In this document: piece after piece, positions 23,931 to 36,415 of the stretch | Position numbering within the stretch: position 1 is the stretch's first letter | Layout of the letters: each line of letters opens with the position of its first letter | The notes under the pieces: generated by a model | The model's input: the letters and a program-made list of their open reading frames with translations, nothing else | What the model was told of the DNA's origin: nothing | Database searches by the model: none | Translations under genes and position numbers: made by a program | Assembly (NCBI GenBank): GCA_038503035.1 | Contig: JAVSML010001079.1 | Span: 186,001 to 250,000 of the forward strand | DNA length: 64,000 bases | From: Crocodylus rhombifer | Lineage: Eukaryota; Chordata; Crocodylia; Crocodylidae | Reading direction: 5' to 3'

Positions 23931-26900
23931 GCCTAAGTTCCTTCCTGGTCCTGGAGATGCCTCTTCCACAAGGTTGTTCTGAAGAGTTGTGATGCATGAT
24001 GATTATGACTTCTGAACTCCAAGAACCACAGAATGTTATATTTTGCCCAGAAATATTACAGGGACTTTAGCATCTTTTTGTCAGTGTGCTAAGAATGGGG
24101 TTATACTGTCTCAGATAATATCTTGTGGTGTTTTGCTTTTTTAACAGTGATATCTTTTTAATGGCAAGCATATTTCTTAGACAGTGGTTTTTAACGTAGA
24201 AATATTATTTCTTAAGGAGAACAGACATACAACACCAGAATACTAATGAACACATGGTTTTTCCAAACCTTGAACAGCTAACAATAGTTTTCATGCAAGG
24301 AAGAAAAACAGCAAGAGTCCCCATTATTTACAAAACAACAGAGGTCTAGCCATTGAGGTATAAATCCCACAGCCTATAAAAAACAGTGCTTGTGTGGTTT
24401 TGGTTTTATGGATCATTAATGCAACAGGCTTATGCTGTGCTTCCCTAATATACAAGTAGCAGCATTTTATTTACACTGGGTGTGATAAATTTCTCTTTCC
24501 AAGGGTTCCCCAAGAAACCTAACAAAATTTGCACAAGCAAATCCTAGGCTGTGGAAAAGAGGTACATTTATTTATATATGCAAAATCCTTTTTCATTAGG
24601 GTTAGGCTTATGCATTCCTTTTCTTTGTAACTGGATGGCAGTTGTTGGAAATAGGATAGTTTTCACTTAGAAACAGTTCAATAGGAGCAAGGGGTTTGTG
24701 GTGAAGGAGGGTAATGCTTTTGGTTCATGGGTTTACTTGGTTATACTATACTCCACATTACTGTGTACTTACACATTTATGCTGAGATTTTAAAAGGATT
24801 TTAAAGGAATATAAGCATCCAAATCCTAGTGAAATACTCAGTAGAGCTCTCAATAAGAGCTGGGTGCCTGACTCTTTTAGGCTACCATGAAAAATCCTGA
24901 CTTAAGAAGAATGCAATACGAAAGCTCTAACCCTTTGCTCTTGCTGCAGTAAACCGATTCTTATTCCCCTGCAGCTGACCCCAGCAAGGTGGGTTATTCC
25001 AGACAGTTCTTTCAAATGGGGCTATAAGAAGTCTGGTCTTAGGAAAGGTGATCCTCCCTTAGTGTTGGAAGGAAGGGCCAGGCAAAGAACAGGTGAATGT
25101 GGAGGTTCAGGAAATGGGGGTGAGAGAGCAGCAGATAAGGGAATCTATTATGAATGGCAAGAAACTGAAGAAAGGGAGGATGCTGAGACAGAAGGCAAGT
25201 TGATGGAAGTGAAAGGGAACTTGAGGAAGGATCCAGCACTCTATGGGGTGGATTCAGTCAGGTGTAGGTTTTTGCTTCCCACCCCCCCATATTACACCCC
25301 AAGTGGAATGACTACAGCTGCAAATATATATTTATTTCCCTCCAGTAATAGAACTCACCCTGGGCAAAACAAAACACCAGGCAGGATGGTACAGGTTTCC
25401 TGAATGAGGAGCAGCCACAAGCAGTGAATTGAACGTCTCCCATGAGAATATCGCCCTAATGACATTTCATTTTCTCCCTATCAGGGCAGCCATATTTTGC
25501 CAGCTTATGTGTGAAGAGAATTACTGACTAATGTTGCTGCGAGAAAAACACAGTTGTAAAAGCAAAATCAGTTAAACTAGTTAAGAAAGTAAAGAGGGCT
25601 CTGGAACAAACTGATGGCAATGGGCGCAGGAAGTTGTAATTGGACAGTGAATTGCAGAATTGGAATGGACGTGAAGTCTACCTTCCTGTGGCTTTACATT
25701 CTAACGTCTGGTGTTTTCAACACATCAAGGGCATAACTGCATCTAAAAAACCAAAATAAATGGATACTTGCAAAGCTGGTACTGGAGCCATTTATTGCAA
25801 TACTGGAAATGTTTTTCTATATCTGTGGGCCATATCCTTTCAATCACTTTTAAAAGTTCATGTACCATAAAGATATTAGACCAGCGCACAGTACTAGATG
25901 GTATGTTTTTCCCCTCAGAAAGGAAGTAACCCATTCTAGGACTCTAAGTCATGTCATGCAAGCCAATGAACAGTTATTATATAATGCATTTTACCATATA
26001 GGCATAACATTCAAATTTAAATAGCCCTCTTCCACAGACACACACTTTCATTTGTCCTATCTGTTTCTCCTTATTCCTTTTTGTAGGGTAGGGATAAAGT
26101 TGACAGTAACTTTTACATGTAGACTGATGGACATTTACACAACCATACAAATCATGACTACCAAATGGTAACAATTGAGCTGTTTTAATTCAAAAGCAGC
26201 AGTGAAAAGGTTCCAGTGCCCTTCTCATTTCCTTCTATCATCTTGTCCTATTCTCCATGTTTACCACAGCAAATCCCCACTAATTTAATTGTTACTTATT
26301 GTACGTGTCATTGTTTCAGTGTGAAGTGCATGACACCCTATTGCCTAGCTTCAAATTGTTCAGATTCAGATGAAGGAAGTATTTTCAATGGTAGTCTCTC
26401 CACTGCAATTAGAGAGGTAAGGTCAAATACATATACACGCTAGAGCTGTTCCCTGCTTTCTGCCAATGGTTTTGGACCCCACGTACATCTATTGGAGATG
26501 GGTTGTGCATAGCTTGGAACTATTCCAGAATTTAAAAAATCACCAGTTTAAAGGCAGCATGCATAGCTATTTGCTGCTGCACAGGGTTCTGCTTCCTATT
26601 ATGAAGGCTGGTAAGCAAAATCAAAGGAACAGGATCTCTTTTTTAAGTGTCAAGCAAACAGATTGACAGTCTTGGAAATGAAAACTCTATGCATTGTCGA
26701 AGCAATGTCAGTTCAGTGTATACTTCCATCATCTGAGACCTTAACTTTGATCTAAATGGACCTCTTTTAGGATTGAAAAACCATTCCCCATTAATTTATT
26801 ACTGCTACTTACATTACAAGTAGAGATGCCCATTACTTTCAGTGTTCTAAGTTAGGTGGACACTTGACCATTAAGAACTGTTCTGAAAACTCCCTCGTCT

Positions 26901-29900
26901 AACTTCACATCTACCGATAGGAAACAGTAGGTAATTCCTTTCACTAACAGCTTATTCTGGCTCTGAACTGGTGCCTTGGAAGTGGTAAGCTCCTTATCAC
27001 ATTGTGAATCTCCTGACCATTACAGGCACCAAATTGTGTGATTCAAAAAATCAATCAAGTACCACCCTAAAATTAGTTAGGGTTTTTAAATTGTTTGGGG
27101 GGGAGGGAGGGGTTGTCCCTCTTTCCTAATACTCCAGAAAAAAGGCTCTTCCAGCACTTCACTGTTCTGCTATTAAGAAACCTTTTTTCTAATTTACAGC
27201 CTGTTTAGTTATGGTCAGTTTATAAACATTTGTTCATGTGCTAATCTTAGCTTTTTAGTTTAGCTATGAGCTCATTTTGCAGATGTTTGTATGGCTTGTA
27301 TTATATGAGATAGTTAAGATGTAGCATATTGGATTATTACAGTACTGTTCCTGTCATCATGAGTGGGAAAAAGTTCTAGTGACTTTTCAGCCATTAAGAT
27401 TGCATTTCCAAATGGTATATGAAAGGTTAACAATTACTTCACAGATGTTTTGATAAATTGTTAGTCAGTTATTATAGAGTTGAATAGTTCATAGGTTCCT
27501 TAAAACCCTGTTTATTATCCTGTACATTGAAGTCTATTGTTGTGTATGCAATGACCTTTTGGGTAGACAGACATCCCTGAGCTAGTTTTGATTTGGTTTG
27601 CTTCTATTCTTATCCATGCTAAGACTCACTGAGCATACCCAGTTCCTGGAGGTCTTCTGCTCAGGTTGCCATCATATACTAAATGTTGTTACTAGAGTTA
27701 CACAAAAGCTATGCCTACCCACGCTGTGCTCACACATTCATTTTTCTGTTTACATGCATCCTGCAAAAATGCTACTCATGTTTGTAACAGAACTATAAGG
27801 GAGACATTTTTTTAAGAACACCTACATGATTTCTGTTCAAAAGTGTCTTGGGGTTAGATTTTAAGGCATTTTAATTCTTGAAGTTTAACCTATGAGGTGC
27901 TCAAATCTATAACAACTGACCAACTATTTATCAAAGCATGTATAAAGTACTTCTTAATCTTTCCTATAACATTTAAAAATGGAATCATAAACCTATCATG
28001 ACTTTCAAGAGCACCCAGTTCCTACTGGTTCCAGTGGAGTTAGGCAGATTTATATTTACACGATTTACAAGTATACATGCAGTTTTGGACTTCAGAATAT
28101 TGCAATAGGTAAGTAAGAGAGATATTCTTAAGGAAAGCTCTTTGAAAAATCACCTTTCTGTATTTTGGATCCCTTTGGAATACGAAAATAGAACTAGCAA
28201 ATTACTATTTGTTCAGACTCTCTCAAAAAAATGAAGAAGCTAAAGTTTATTGGAACTATTCCAAGATTACTAATGCCTAGCAACACGTAATTGCTCCTAG
28301 ATTGTACTTGAATGAGCTTGATTAGACAATACCAAAAAGTCACTATTCTTCCCAATGAAAGTCTGTTCCAGGTAGCCTGCTGATGAGCATAGTCCTGCAT
28401 AAACACCATTCATCATATCTCACCTCTATTATCACGGTGTCAAGGTTTGGCCCATTTGTTCATTGATGTGTTTGATGGTCATCTTGAATTTGAGCAAAAT
28501 GCTCAGAAGGAATCAATAAAAGGAGTGTTGTTAATTCTACAGTGGACACATGGAAACAAAGATAATAGGGTACATCTGTTATATTCATCATACAGGGGCA
28601 AAAAACAAAATCAAGGCAGAAACATTATATATTGAGAGCTTTTATATAAGTGGCTGTTTTCCTCCACAGACTTGCACCTTGTGCATTCATTTATGGCTGT
28701 GCAAAATGAGAGTGATGTGCTTCTTTTTTGTGGTCATGAAAGTAGGAGGAGGCTCTGAAGGCCATCTTTACAATTTGAAGGGCATGTCCCAATTCCACTC
28801 TGAAACAAGTTTTACATCAGTGCCAATCCAAACTGACCTTTAAGCTATTCCTCCACATTTATAACAGTTTGACTGAGTTTAGAATTTTGAGGTGTACAAG
28901 TGTAGCTTCAATACAAATTGTGATGTCTCCCTAAGAAAATTCTTTTGTAGTGTGCCTTGGGGTTTTTTTTTCTAATGCTTCATTAAGACAGTTTCAAATT
29001 GCGGTGATAATGACCATTAGTGGAAGATATGCTAGTGCTTTATTTTATAAGGAATTGGCTGGGTAGATGACTGACTGGGGTAATAGAATTAATGTGTTCA
29101 TGCTTATGATTGAATCAGTGCAACCAAAAGATCCTTGTGATTGGAGAAGCCTTGTGATGGTCCCTTTGCAATCATCATTTGTCTTTCTTTGCTATAATAA
29201 CTTCAGTTATTTTACAGTAGTGAAATTTAGTACCAGAATTCCTCATTCATGAAGAACCCTGGTTGAAACAACTGGAAGTTTGTTGGGTATCTAAGTGGGT
29301 ATCACAAGGACATTATAACATCAGTCTTTTCCTTTTCGTATATAACTGGTTCTGAGTCAGTTTGGGATATCACGCAGCCAAACAAGGCAATCCTGATGGT
29401 TTCAGCATCAGTTCATCTATGTGTGGATCCACACAGTGAATGTAAGTCACTGAGTTTCATGTGGCTCCAAATGTCCATCCTGAAAAGTAAAGCTTCTCCC
29501 TCTGCCTGTAATACACCTCATAACATGTATAGCCCAATGGAAAGCCAATTCATATAAGTAGGACACTTTCCATTGGTTAATGGACTGGGTCAAATCCATA
29601 TTAAATATATATTAAAGCATTATTCTATAGTTAAGTTTCCTGGCATTCCCCATTATAAAGGTCCTGTTTTCAGTAGCTTATAACTTAACTTCAGGCTGAA
29701 ATGGTTTCTGCTGAGTATCAGCCTCAGAGTGAACTCTTTTGTAAGATTTTTTGCTAAAATAACAGGTGTTTCTTAGAACAAGATTCAAGGAAATCCATTG
29801 TTTTATCCATCTACGTTAAAAAAAAATTATGACAGCACAGCAGTTTTTTTGAGGGCGTAGGCACACGAGCAGGTTTTCATGAGGTAGGTGAGAGCTGGGA

Positions 29901-30039
29901 TTTATAGTGTTCCTGCTTTTTAATGGTGAACATCTATGTGCATGGTCCTATCCCACAGTAAATGAAAGATAGTCACTGACAGCTTAACCCCCAGTGAAGA
30001 AGGGGTTAGATGCTGTGGATTAGTTTTCATTTACTGTGG
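23931..30039. other. unassigned AT-rich DNA
   Basis: About 6.1 kb in which I recognise no exon, RNA gene or repeat terminus. Reading frames stay below 115 codons and lack motifs. A G-rich run (GGGGGGGAGGGAGGGG) lies near 27097-27112. Confidence 0.55.
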
Positions 30040-30256
30040 CAGTGGCCGCCAACCTTCTTGGGAGGTGTGCCACATTAATCCCACAACCTCCTCAAATGCA
30101 ACTCCAGTCAATCCCCTTCCAGTGCTGCTGCTCTGCTTTCTGCTCCTTGCTGTATTTGCCGTTGTGCTGCCTGTTCCCTCCCCCGTCTGTTGCGTGCCAC
30201 ACACAGACACTACTTGTGCCACTTGTGGTATCCATGCTGCAGGCTGGCCGCCTCTG
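30040..30256. mobile_element. hAT-like MITE, copy 1
   Basis: The left end CAGTGGCCGCCAACCTTC pairs imperfectly with the right end, which reads CAGAGGCGGCCAGCCTGC when reverse complemented. The 217-bp interior is non-coding. It is the same family, in opposite orientation, as the fragment at 30479. Confidence 0.6.
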
Positions 30257-30478
30257 CTGTAGGATAAGAGTATGCAGGTAGAAAATTGGTGATGTGATGT
30301 AAGTCTCCAAACTTATTTGCCTTATGGGAAATAGTTCATATGGTCAGGGCCCAAGATATTCCAGTATTTGTGTGTGCTAGTATATGGATTTGAAATTTGG
30401 TAGAGGGGTTGCCCTAGTGATGAGGATGCCCTTTTTGCCATCCCTGTGAAATGCATGCAGATTTGGCCAGGTTTTAAA

Positions 30479-30620
30479 CCAGCTGTGGCCAACCTGCTGT
30501 CGTGAGTAGCTTAGGTGTGTGGAGCATGGCAGGCTGGGGAGGGGGCAGGCAGTACAGCAGTAGATAGGGAATGGAGTAGAAAGCAAAGTAGCAGAGCAGG
30601 CAGAGAGCACAAGGAAGGGG
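30479..30620. mobile_element. hAT-like MITE, copy 2 (right end missing)
   Basis: Begins near CAGCTGTGGCCAACCTGCTG and keeps the GGTGTGTGG...GGGGGAGGG...CAGGCAG...AGAAAGCA order seen on the minus strand of 30040-30256. The other terminus is not found. Confidence 0.55.
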
Positions 30621-30980
30621 CAGAAAGCTATTTCCGAAGTTTTGAGTGTTTTGATTTTTGCAACTTTACAGGATTTGTAAAGACTTGACTTTGCAACTTT
30701 TTACTGTAGATATTTTACCGTAATTCTGGTTTCCAAACTACACACACACACGCATAATTTGAGTGGAGTGAATCAGTTAACTGTACTCACAAACAAGCAG
30801 AATTGGTCATTTTCTTGTGCGTATCATTACCTCTTTTGACCTGCACTATTAGAAGGAAAAACTGTTGACTGAGTTTGGTATTTCTTTGATGCGATGCTCT
30901 GTATTTACAAAGAATGTGTAGGAAATCCTTTTCCTGGAACACAGTAGGAATTAAACAATAAGACATTTTTCCTTGCTCAG

Positions 30981-31151
30981 TGGTTGTGTCTACATGTAGT
31001 TACAGCGCATTAAGTTTAGTACTTCTATAACCAAGTACTACATCAATGTGTAGTAACTGACATGACTACACAGTAGTGCTGGTGCATGGGTTTTTGCAGA
31101 TGCTAACTGTGCAGTAACCTAATACTACTGCACAGTAGCATATTAGCATGG
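30981..31151. mobile_element. inverted-repeat MITE, left part
   Basis: The left terminus TGGTTGTGTCTACATGTAG resembles, in reverse complement, the sequence near 32.54 kb (TGGGTACATCCACATGAG). The interior repeats CTGCACAGTA/TACTGTGCAG-type words. The element is interrupted by the LTR at 31152-32468. Confidence 0.55.
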
Positions 31152-32468
31152 TGTGACAGGGGGCCATCCCAGGACCAAATCTCAACATCCGCCTGTCCAG
31201 CTGTTAAAGGGGAAGTCCACTTAGCCTTTCCTGCCATGACTTGCTGTTTAATAAACTCAATGTAAGAAGAGGGAGGCTTCCCATCTTAATGCCCAATGCC
31301 TAGGGTGACATACACATCTCTGACCACAGGCGACTGGTAGTTGGGAGCATGGGAGGGCCCCCTGAGATTGGCCCCTGACTCAGCATCACTTAGGACAGGG
31401 AAGTTTTTTTTTTCTGCATAGGCCAACGGCATGTTGTGGGGGGGAAGAGGCACCAAGCTATGGCACAGAAGTATAGGCATGGATATGGGGCTTTTAGCCC
31501 ACCCTCAGGCCCGCCCACAAGTCATGCTCCACAAGACTCAGAGGCACCAGTCAACCCTGGCTCTGACTTCCCCTGTACCATATCCCATGCCTCACAGATG
31601 GCATCTTTATTGCTACAGTGCTTCACACTGTGACCCGAGCTCCAGAGTCTCACGTGGGACTCTCACTCCCCACTGGAGCTTACAGTCACAGTGCCTTCAC
31701 ACTGGACAGTTCTTAACCTTATGACCCAAACTTGGCCTCACATTATCTGAGGGCTTACTGGGGGCCCTCTCTGACCTGAACTCAGCCTCACCGTACTTGA
31801 GGACTTACCGGGGTCTCAGCCTCCTGCCCAACTGTGGCCTTAGGCATCCATGCACTTATCTTGGCCTTTTTGCTCCCTCTCTCTCTGGGTCTTACCCCTA
31901 TGGGTCTCAGGTGTCTCTCCCTAGGCATGCCTGGCCCCTACAACTTGGTAGGCTATCTCTGGGCTACTGGGATCTTACACCAGTGGGGCTCAGGTGCTTT
32001 TCCCAAGGCATGCCTGCCTCTTGTGCCTGTCCCTAACAACTGGGTAACCCACCAAGGGTTGAGGGTTGGGGTTATAAGGCACCCCTACCTGCCTTTCACT
32101 GGGGACACAACGCCTGACATTTCTGGGGAAGTAACCCACCATGGGTAGTCCTACCAAGCCACCCTTCCCCAGCAGGGTGCGGTTTTCGGTCATACCCAGG
32201 TCCAGGAGCCTCCTGCCATCCCTATAGCTCCTGCTATTACCTCCAAAGCATGTTCTGAGCAGTAGCTCAGTCAGGTGATGTTCTTCTAGCTATTAGCAGC
32301 AGACTACTAGCTCAGCTCTGAGGGCCTGGGTTAAAATGGAGGCTGCTTCCCCCCAATCACGAGGTCCTCCTGCAGTCATGTGACTGCCTCATCTGGCTGG
32401 GCTGCACCAGCTGCCCTGCTGCGTGATCCAATTCTTGACGTGCCAGAAACTGAAGGTCCTCTGCCACA
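31152..32468. mobile_element. solo LTR with 5-bp target-site duplication
   Basis: Starts TGTGACAG and ends CTGCCACA (7 of 8 inverted). It is flanked on both sides by CATGG (31147-31151 and 32469-32473), a clean 5-bp target-site duplication. The length is 1317 bp and no internal retroviral sequence is present, so this is a solo LTR left by recombination. It contains imperfect internal duplications, including an ~85-bp pair at about 31890-32045 and a ~50-bp pair around 31720-31815. Orientation is uncertain: a TTATAA box on the minus strand near 32.07 kb favours minus. Confidence 0.75.
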
Positions 32469-32473
32469 CATGG

Positions 32474-32545
32474 GTTTTGCCTGGCAAGCTTTTGGGCAGC
32501 GTTATTAGGCTACTGTGCAGTTAGCGTCTCATGTGGATGTACCCA
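32474..32545. mobile_element. inverted-repeat MITE, right part
   Basis: Continues the element interrupted at 31151. Removing the LTR and one CATGG restores a continuous ~240-bp MITE with facing termini. Confidence 0.55.
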
Positions 32546-33671
32546 ATATTTCAAGCCCTTTTTTCAGCCTGCCTTCCAACTTAGAAGCCCTATTTCTTAG
32601 CCTTATCTCAAAGCCACAGGTCAAGTACTTCTCTGACTGCTTTAATTCTGTGGCTTCTCTTTTTTTGGCTGCATCATGTCATACAATCACATGGCCCCAC
32701 CAAAACGATACTAAGACGCCAACATTTGAATTCAGCATAACTCCTGACTCATCTGACGTGTAGCAATATTTTGGACAGGGTTTCCTATTTTTTCGAATAT
32801 CATATTCCAAAGAAATATAACTCCTTCTTGTATTTATCCTAAATAAAGGGTTACTATTATGCCCATCAACTTCAGTGAGATTTCCTCCAATCACCAGCCT
32901 GATGCTAGACAGCATAGCCCCATGTTCACCTTTTTTTAATGTGTCTCTGAAAGTGTATATGAACATTTTAAAATATATTACAGGATTGGATAGTTAGTAG
33001 AGGATATACCAAAGTCTGTCTTTTGATCAGGTTTAGTTTTTTTTTAAGTGAGGCCCAGGTGAAAGGGCTTTTTAAAAATTCCAAGGCCAGTTCCATGGTA
33101 GAAAAAAGCATTAAAAAAAACCTTTGATCCAAGGGCACTGAATGTTTCTGAGGCAATTGATAATGAGATATGGAATCTTTCATCTCTAGGTCGCCAGTTC
33201 AGATGAGGCTTGGGTCAATAGTGACTGAAAGTTTTTACTGTGTGATTGCTGTTTGTTAGATATGTGCTTTGAGTTGGAGATCTCCCTTCAGTTCATAGCA
33301 GGTGGCCAGTCAGATTAGACAAGGAAAACCTGCTTCCACATTTGGCACTAATTGGCACTGGCAGACTTTGTAGACAGGGCAAAGAGCAAATGAAGATGGA
33401 GTTTTCACCAATAGAGGGCTTTCAGAACAAGCTTAAGACACACTACTGGGGACAGTCTCCTCCAGAAGTTGCAGCCACTGATCTGATGAATCTGAAACTT
33501 CATCTGCATACAGGCCAACCCATGTTCTGTGCATTTTGGATCAAATGCCTTCCTCCTCCTTCTGCTAAGAACTAGTGCAAATGGTGTAGAGAGGAAGCAA
33601 TTTGCTGTGCATATGGGGAAAATATGGTATTTGTTCTACAAAACCCAGGAAATATGTAACAGGGGTGTAAG
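32546..33671. other. unassigned DNA containing a 76-bp repeat unit
   Basis: No gene recognised. A 95-codon minus-strand frame crosses the 76-bp unit at 32777-32852 but has no family match I can name. Confidence 0.5.
32777..32852 (-). repeat. 76-bp unit, inverted copy of 36311-36386
   Basis: Its reverse complement matches 36311-36386 at 71 of 76 positions. Both copies begin and end with AACCCT. Four of the five differences are transitions. Confidence 0.95.
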
Positions 33672-34345
33672 TTGTAGCCGCGTTGGTCTCAGGACATAGG
33701 CGGACAAGGTTCTTTGGGTGAATATGATATATTTTATTATATCAACTTAAATAGTAGGGAAAAAATGTATAGCAAGCCTTTGGGTTTACAAAACCTTCAA
33801 CAGGCTGAGGAAGTCTCTCCAGTTGGTGTGCGCTCTTCCTGGATGGAATGACTAGTAAAGAAACCAGACGCTGGGCTGGTCTTCATGTAAGACAGGCAGT
33901 CAGTGAAGATGTAAATTGAGGAGTCAGTGGGTGAGAGACAGTCTAGATGTGGGGGAGAAGGGGGATGAATGTAGCAGGTAAATAGTGGAGAGGTATCTGG
34001 GGGTGGTGGAGATGTGTTGGCAGGTTTTGCATTTCTTGTCATGGCATGGTCTGGATCCATTTGGTGTGTTCTGGGCCTGAGGAAGTTTGCTTCTGGTGAT
34101 GAGGTTAGTGAGGTTCAGTGGTTGTTTGAAGGCTAGGATAGGTGGTTCTGGGAAGATCTCTTTAAGAATAGTGTCTCTTTCTAGTATGGATTACAATTGT
34201 TTGAGGATTTTCTGTATAGGTTCAAGGGAAATATCATAACCAGCGGTGTGTGATTTGTGGGGGGGTTTCTTCAGTATGGCAGCAATTCTTCACATGGTAT
34301 CCGGGTGGCTCTTTCAAATGTGCAATCTGTCGTATTACATAGGAA
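33672..34345 (-). mobile_element. Penelope-like element 3' fragment
   Basis: On the minus strand a frame at about 34.18-33.96 kb contains PPILAFKQPLNLTNLITRS followed by a cysteine cluster CHDKKCKTC. This resembles the segment before the GIY-YIG endonuclease of Penelope-like retroelements. The GIY-YIG core itself is not seen. Downstream on the minus strand are a non-coding terminal region, a hammerhead-like motif (33771-33806) and a terminal GAGACCAACGCGGCTACAAC end. Related fragments occur at 3.0, 3.7 and 12.1-12.6 kb. Confidence 0.7.
33771..33806 (-). ncRNA. degenerate hammerhead-ribozyme-like motif
   Basis: On the minus strand CTGTTGA is followed by a short GGTTTTGTAAACC stem-loop and then CAAAGG. 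This follows the hammerhead plan CUGANGA-stem II-GAAA with core substitutions. Hammerhead motifs are known from Penelope-like elements. With these substitutions, activity is unlikely. Confidence 0.35.
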
Positions 34346-35926
34346 ATATGTAACATACTTTTAGGTACCACCTACTGGTTTTGTATTGCTTTAACTATAT
34401 AGAGGCAGAGCTGCCATGTGAGAATAGCATTAAGGATGGACTTTTGCTGTAATGCTAGTATACCTGCTTTATGAGTCAAATATTTGTCTCAGTCAGCCAT
34501 TGGAAGAGGAAAGGGCATGTTAAACATACAAAGGGGCACTGAGCAGAGTTTTGCCCATTGGCTGCTTGCATTTTTGCAGAATTCAGTGTAGAACAGCCTA
34601 TAGAATACCTACCCTCCCCCAAGACTACTTCCCTCAGCATTTGTAGAGACTCCTGTGCTGCATTCATCTCAGTGAGAATCTGGACTTTCTGGGTATCACA
34701 AAACTAATTCAGCATAAAGCCTTTATTATGTTTTCACATATACTCCATGGTTCTCTCCTACAGAATTAAATTGGTAGCCTCCACAAAGAGTGATTTCACA
34801 GCTGATGTTTAGTACTGGTGACTCAGTCCTACTAAATCTGTTGCTGTGGTATACCATGGCAGGCTGGAAGAGTAGAAGCCCTGGAGAAGACAGTTACAAA
34901 AGCAGTTGTGAGCTATTAGGAAGGTAGAAAGATATGGTAATCCATAGGAAAGGGCTGGAAGAACCTAGGAACAATCAGATTTTTATTCCTGATAAAACTA
35001 CTTACTTACTAACATGCTCTTTGAAACTTCTGCCCATTCTTCTGCCTTGATCAAGCTTTATGTAGAAGATGGTGAAACAGGAGCAGCCTTGCTGTGTATG
35101 AGATGCTGCAACTATGATGAGATTTCCAGGGCTAAGTACAAATTAAAAGAAAAATGGGAAGGAATTAAGCAAGGAGGCAAAAACCAAGAAAAGACGAGAA
35201 AGGGTAGAATCAGTTGACTGAAGTCAGCATTACCAGAAACATTTGTTAATGCTTTGTTTTTCATAAAGAGATATTAACTGAAATCACTGCAGTATTTGCC
35301 ACCAGAATCTCTTAACTTTTAACTTACCATTTTAGATAAAGTATCACACCCATATTTGCATGTGGTTATTTTAGTCCTGGTGAAAATACAGAATACATAG
35401 ATGTCTCCATAACAGGTTGACCTCATTTTAACTTCTTTTCTAGTCCCTCTCAAATGTGGCCCTTGGAACCTTTGTTCCTTTCTGGGTGGAAGCTCATGTT
35501 CCTGCTATTCTGAGCTTATGTCTCTGGGTTGAAGCTCCATTCCTTTACTTACCAACCCCAATAACCAAATAGACTCAAGCAGACTCATGATTGGCACCTC
35601 TAAGCCCAAAACATTATTTATTCACTCGAAGGTGCAGAACACCAGAGCAAAGGGGAAGTATAAAAAAGGCCTGCATGCCTTGGTTTTATCCAATTTTTAT
35701 TTTTTTCTCTGCAATTTTGGTAAGTTCTATTCAGCCATGATTTATCTACTCTTGGTCTGGCAGATACAAATCACCTGTATAGATAGCATTCCTCAGTGTC
35801 AGAGACTCACTTCAGACACTACAGGATACTTGACTTACCCTTTAATTTTAGGACAGCATATTCTAGGATAGCATATTTTATTGTTTATGGTCCGTTTTAA
35901 TCTCAGTAGTACATGGTATGGGGGCT
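34346..35926. other. unassigned DNA
   Basis: No gene or repeat terminus recognised. Confidence 0.55.
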
Positions 35927-36415
35927 GGGGGACATGATTAATGAGGAAAGACTGAGGGAATGGGCTTACAAGTTTAAAGAAGAGGAGACTGAGAGGAGAT
36001 TTAATAGCAGCCTTCAAGTATCTGAATGGGGGTTCAAAAAAGGATGTAGCTAGACTGTTCTCAGTGGTGGCCGATGACAGAACAAGGAGCAAGAGTCTCA
36101 AGTTGCAGCAAGGGAAGTTTAGGTTAGATATTAGGAAAAACTCTTTCACTGGGAGGGTAGTAAAATGCTGGAACAAGTTACCCAAAGAGATGGTGGAATC
36201 TCCATCCTTGGGGGTTTTTAAGAATCAGTTAGACAAAGCTTTGGCTGGGATGATCTAGTTGGGGATGGTCCTGCCCTGAGCAGGGGTTTGGATTAGATAA
36301 CATCCTAGATAACCCTTTCTTTAGGATAAATGCAGGAAGGAGTTACATTTCTTTGGAATATGATATTTGAAAAAATAGGAAACCCTTCCAACCCTAATTT
36401 TCTATGATTCTATAA
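35927..36415 (+). mobile_element. CR1-type LINE, 3' end only
   Basis: A plus-strand frame at 36064-36258 encodes the last ~60 residues of a CR1-type ORF2 (FRLDIRKNSFTGRVVKCWNK, then LPKEMVESPSLGVFKNQLDK). A shifted frame upstream (about 35.96-36.06 kb) carries the preceding residues. The 3' untranslated tail TCCAACCCTA...TTCTATGATTCTAT is present but split by a foreign 76-bp insert at 36311-36386. The element is 5' truncated, as is usual for CR1. Confidence 0.88.
36311..36386 (+). repeat. 76-bp insert in CR1 tail
   Basis: Interrupts the conserved CR1 3' sequence. Deleting it with one AACCCT restores the usual ...CCCTTCCAACCCTA tail. It is an inverted copy of 32777-32852. Confidence 0.9.
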
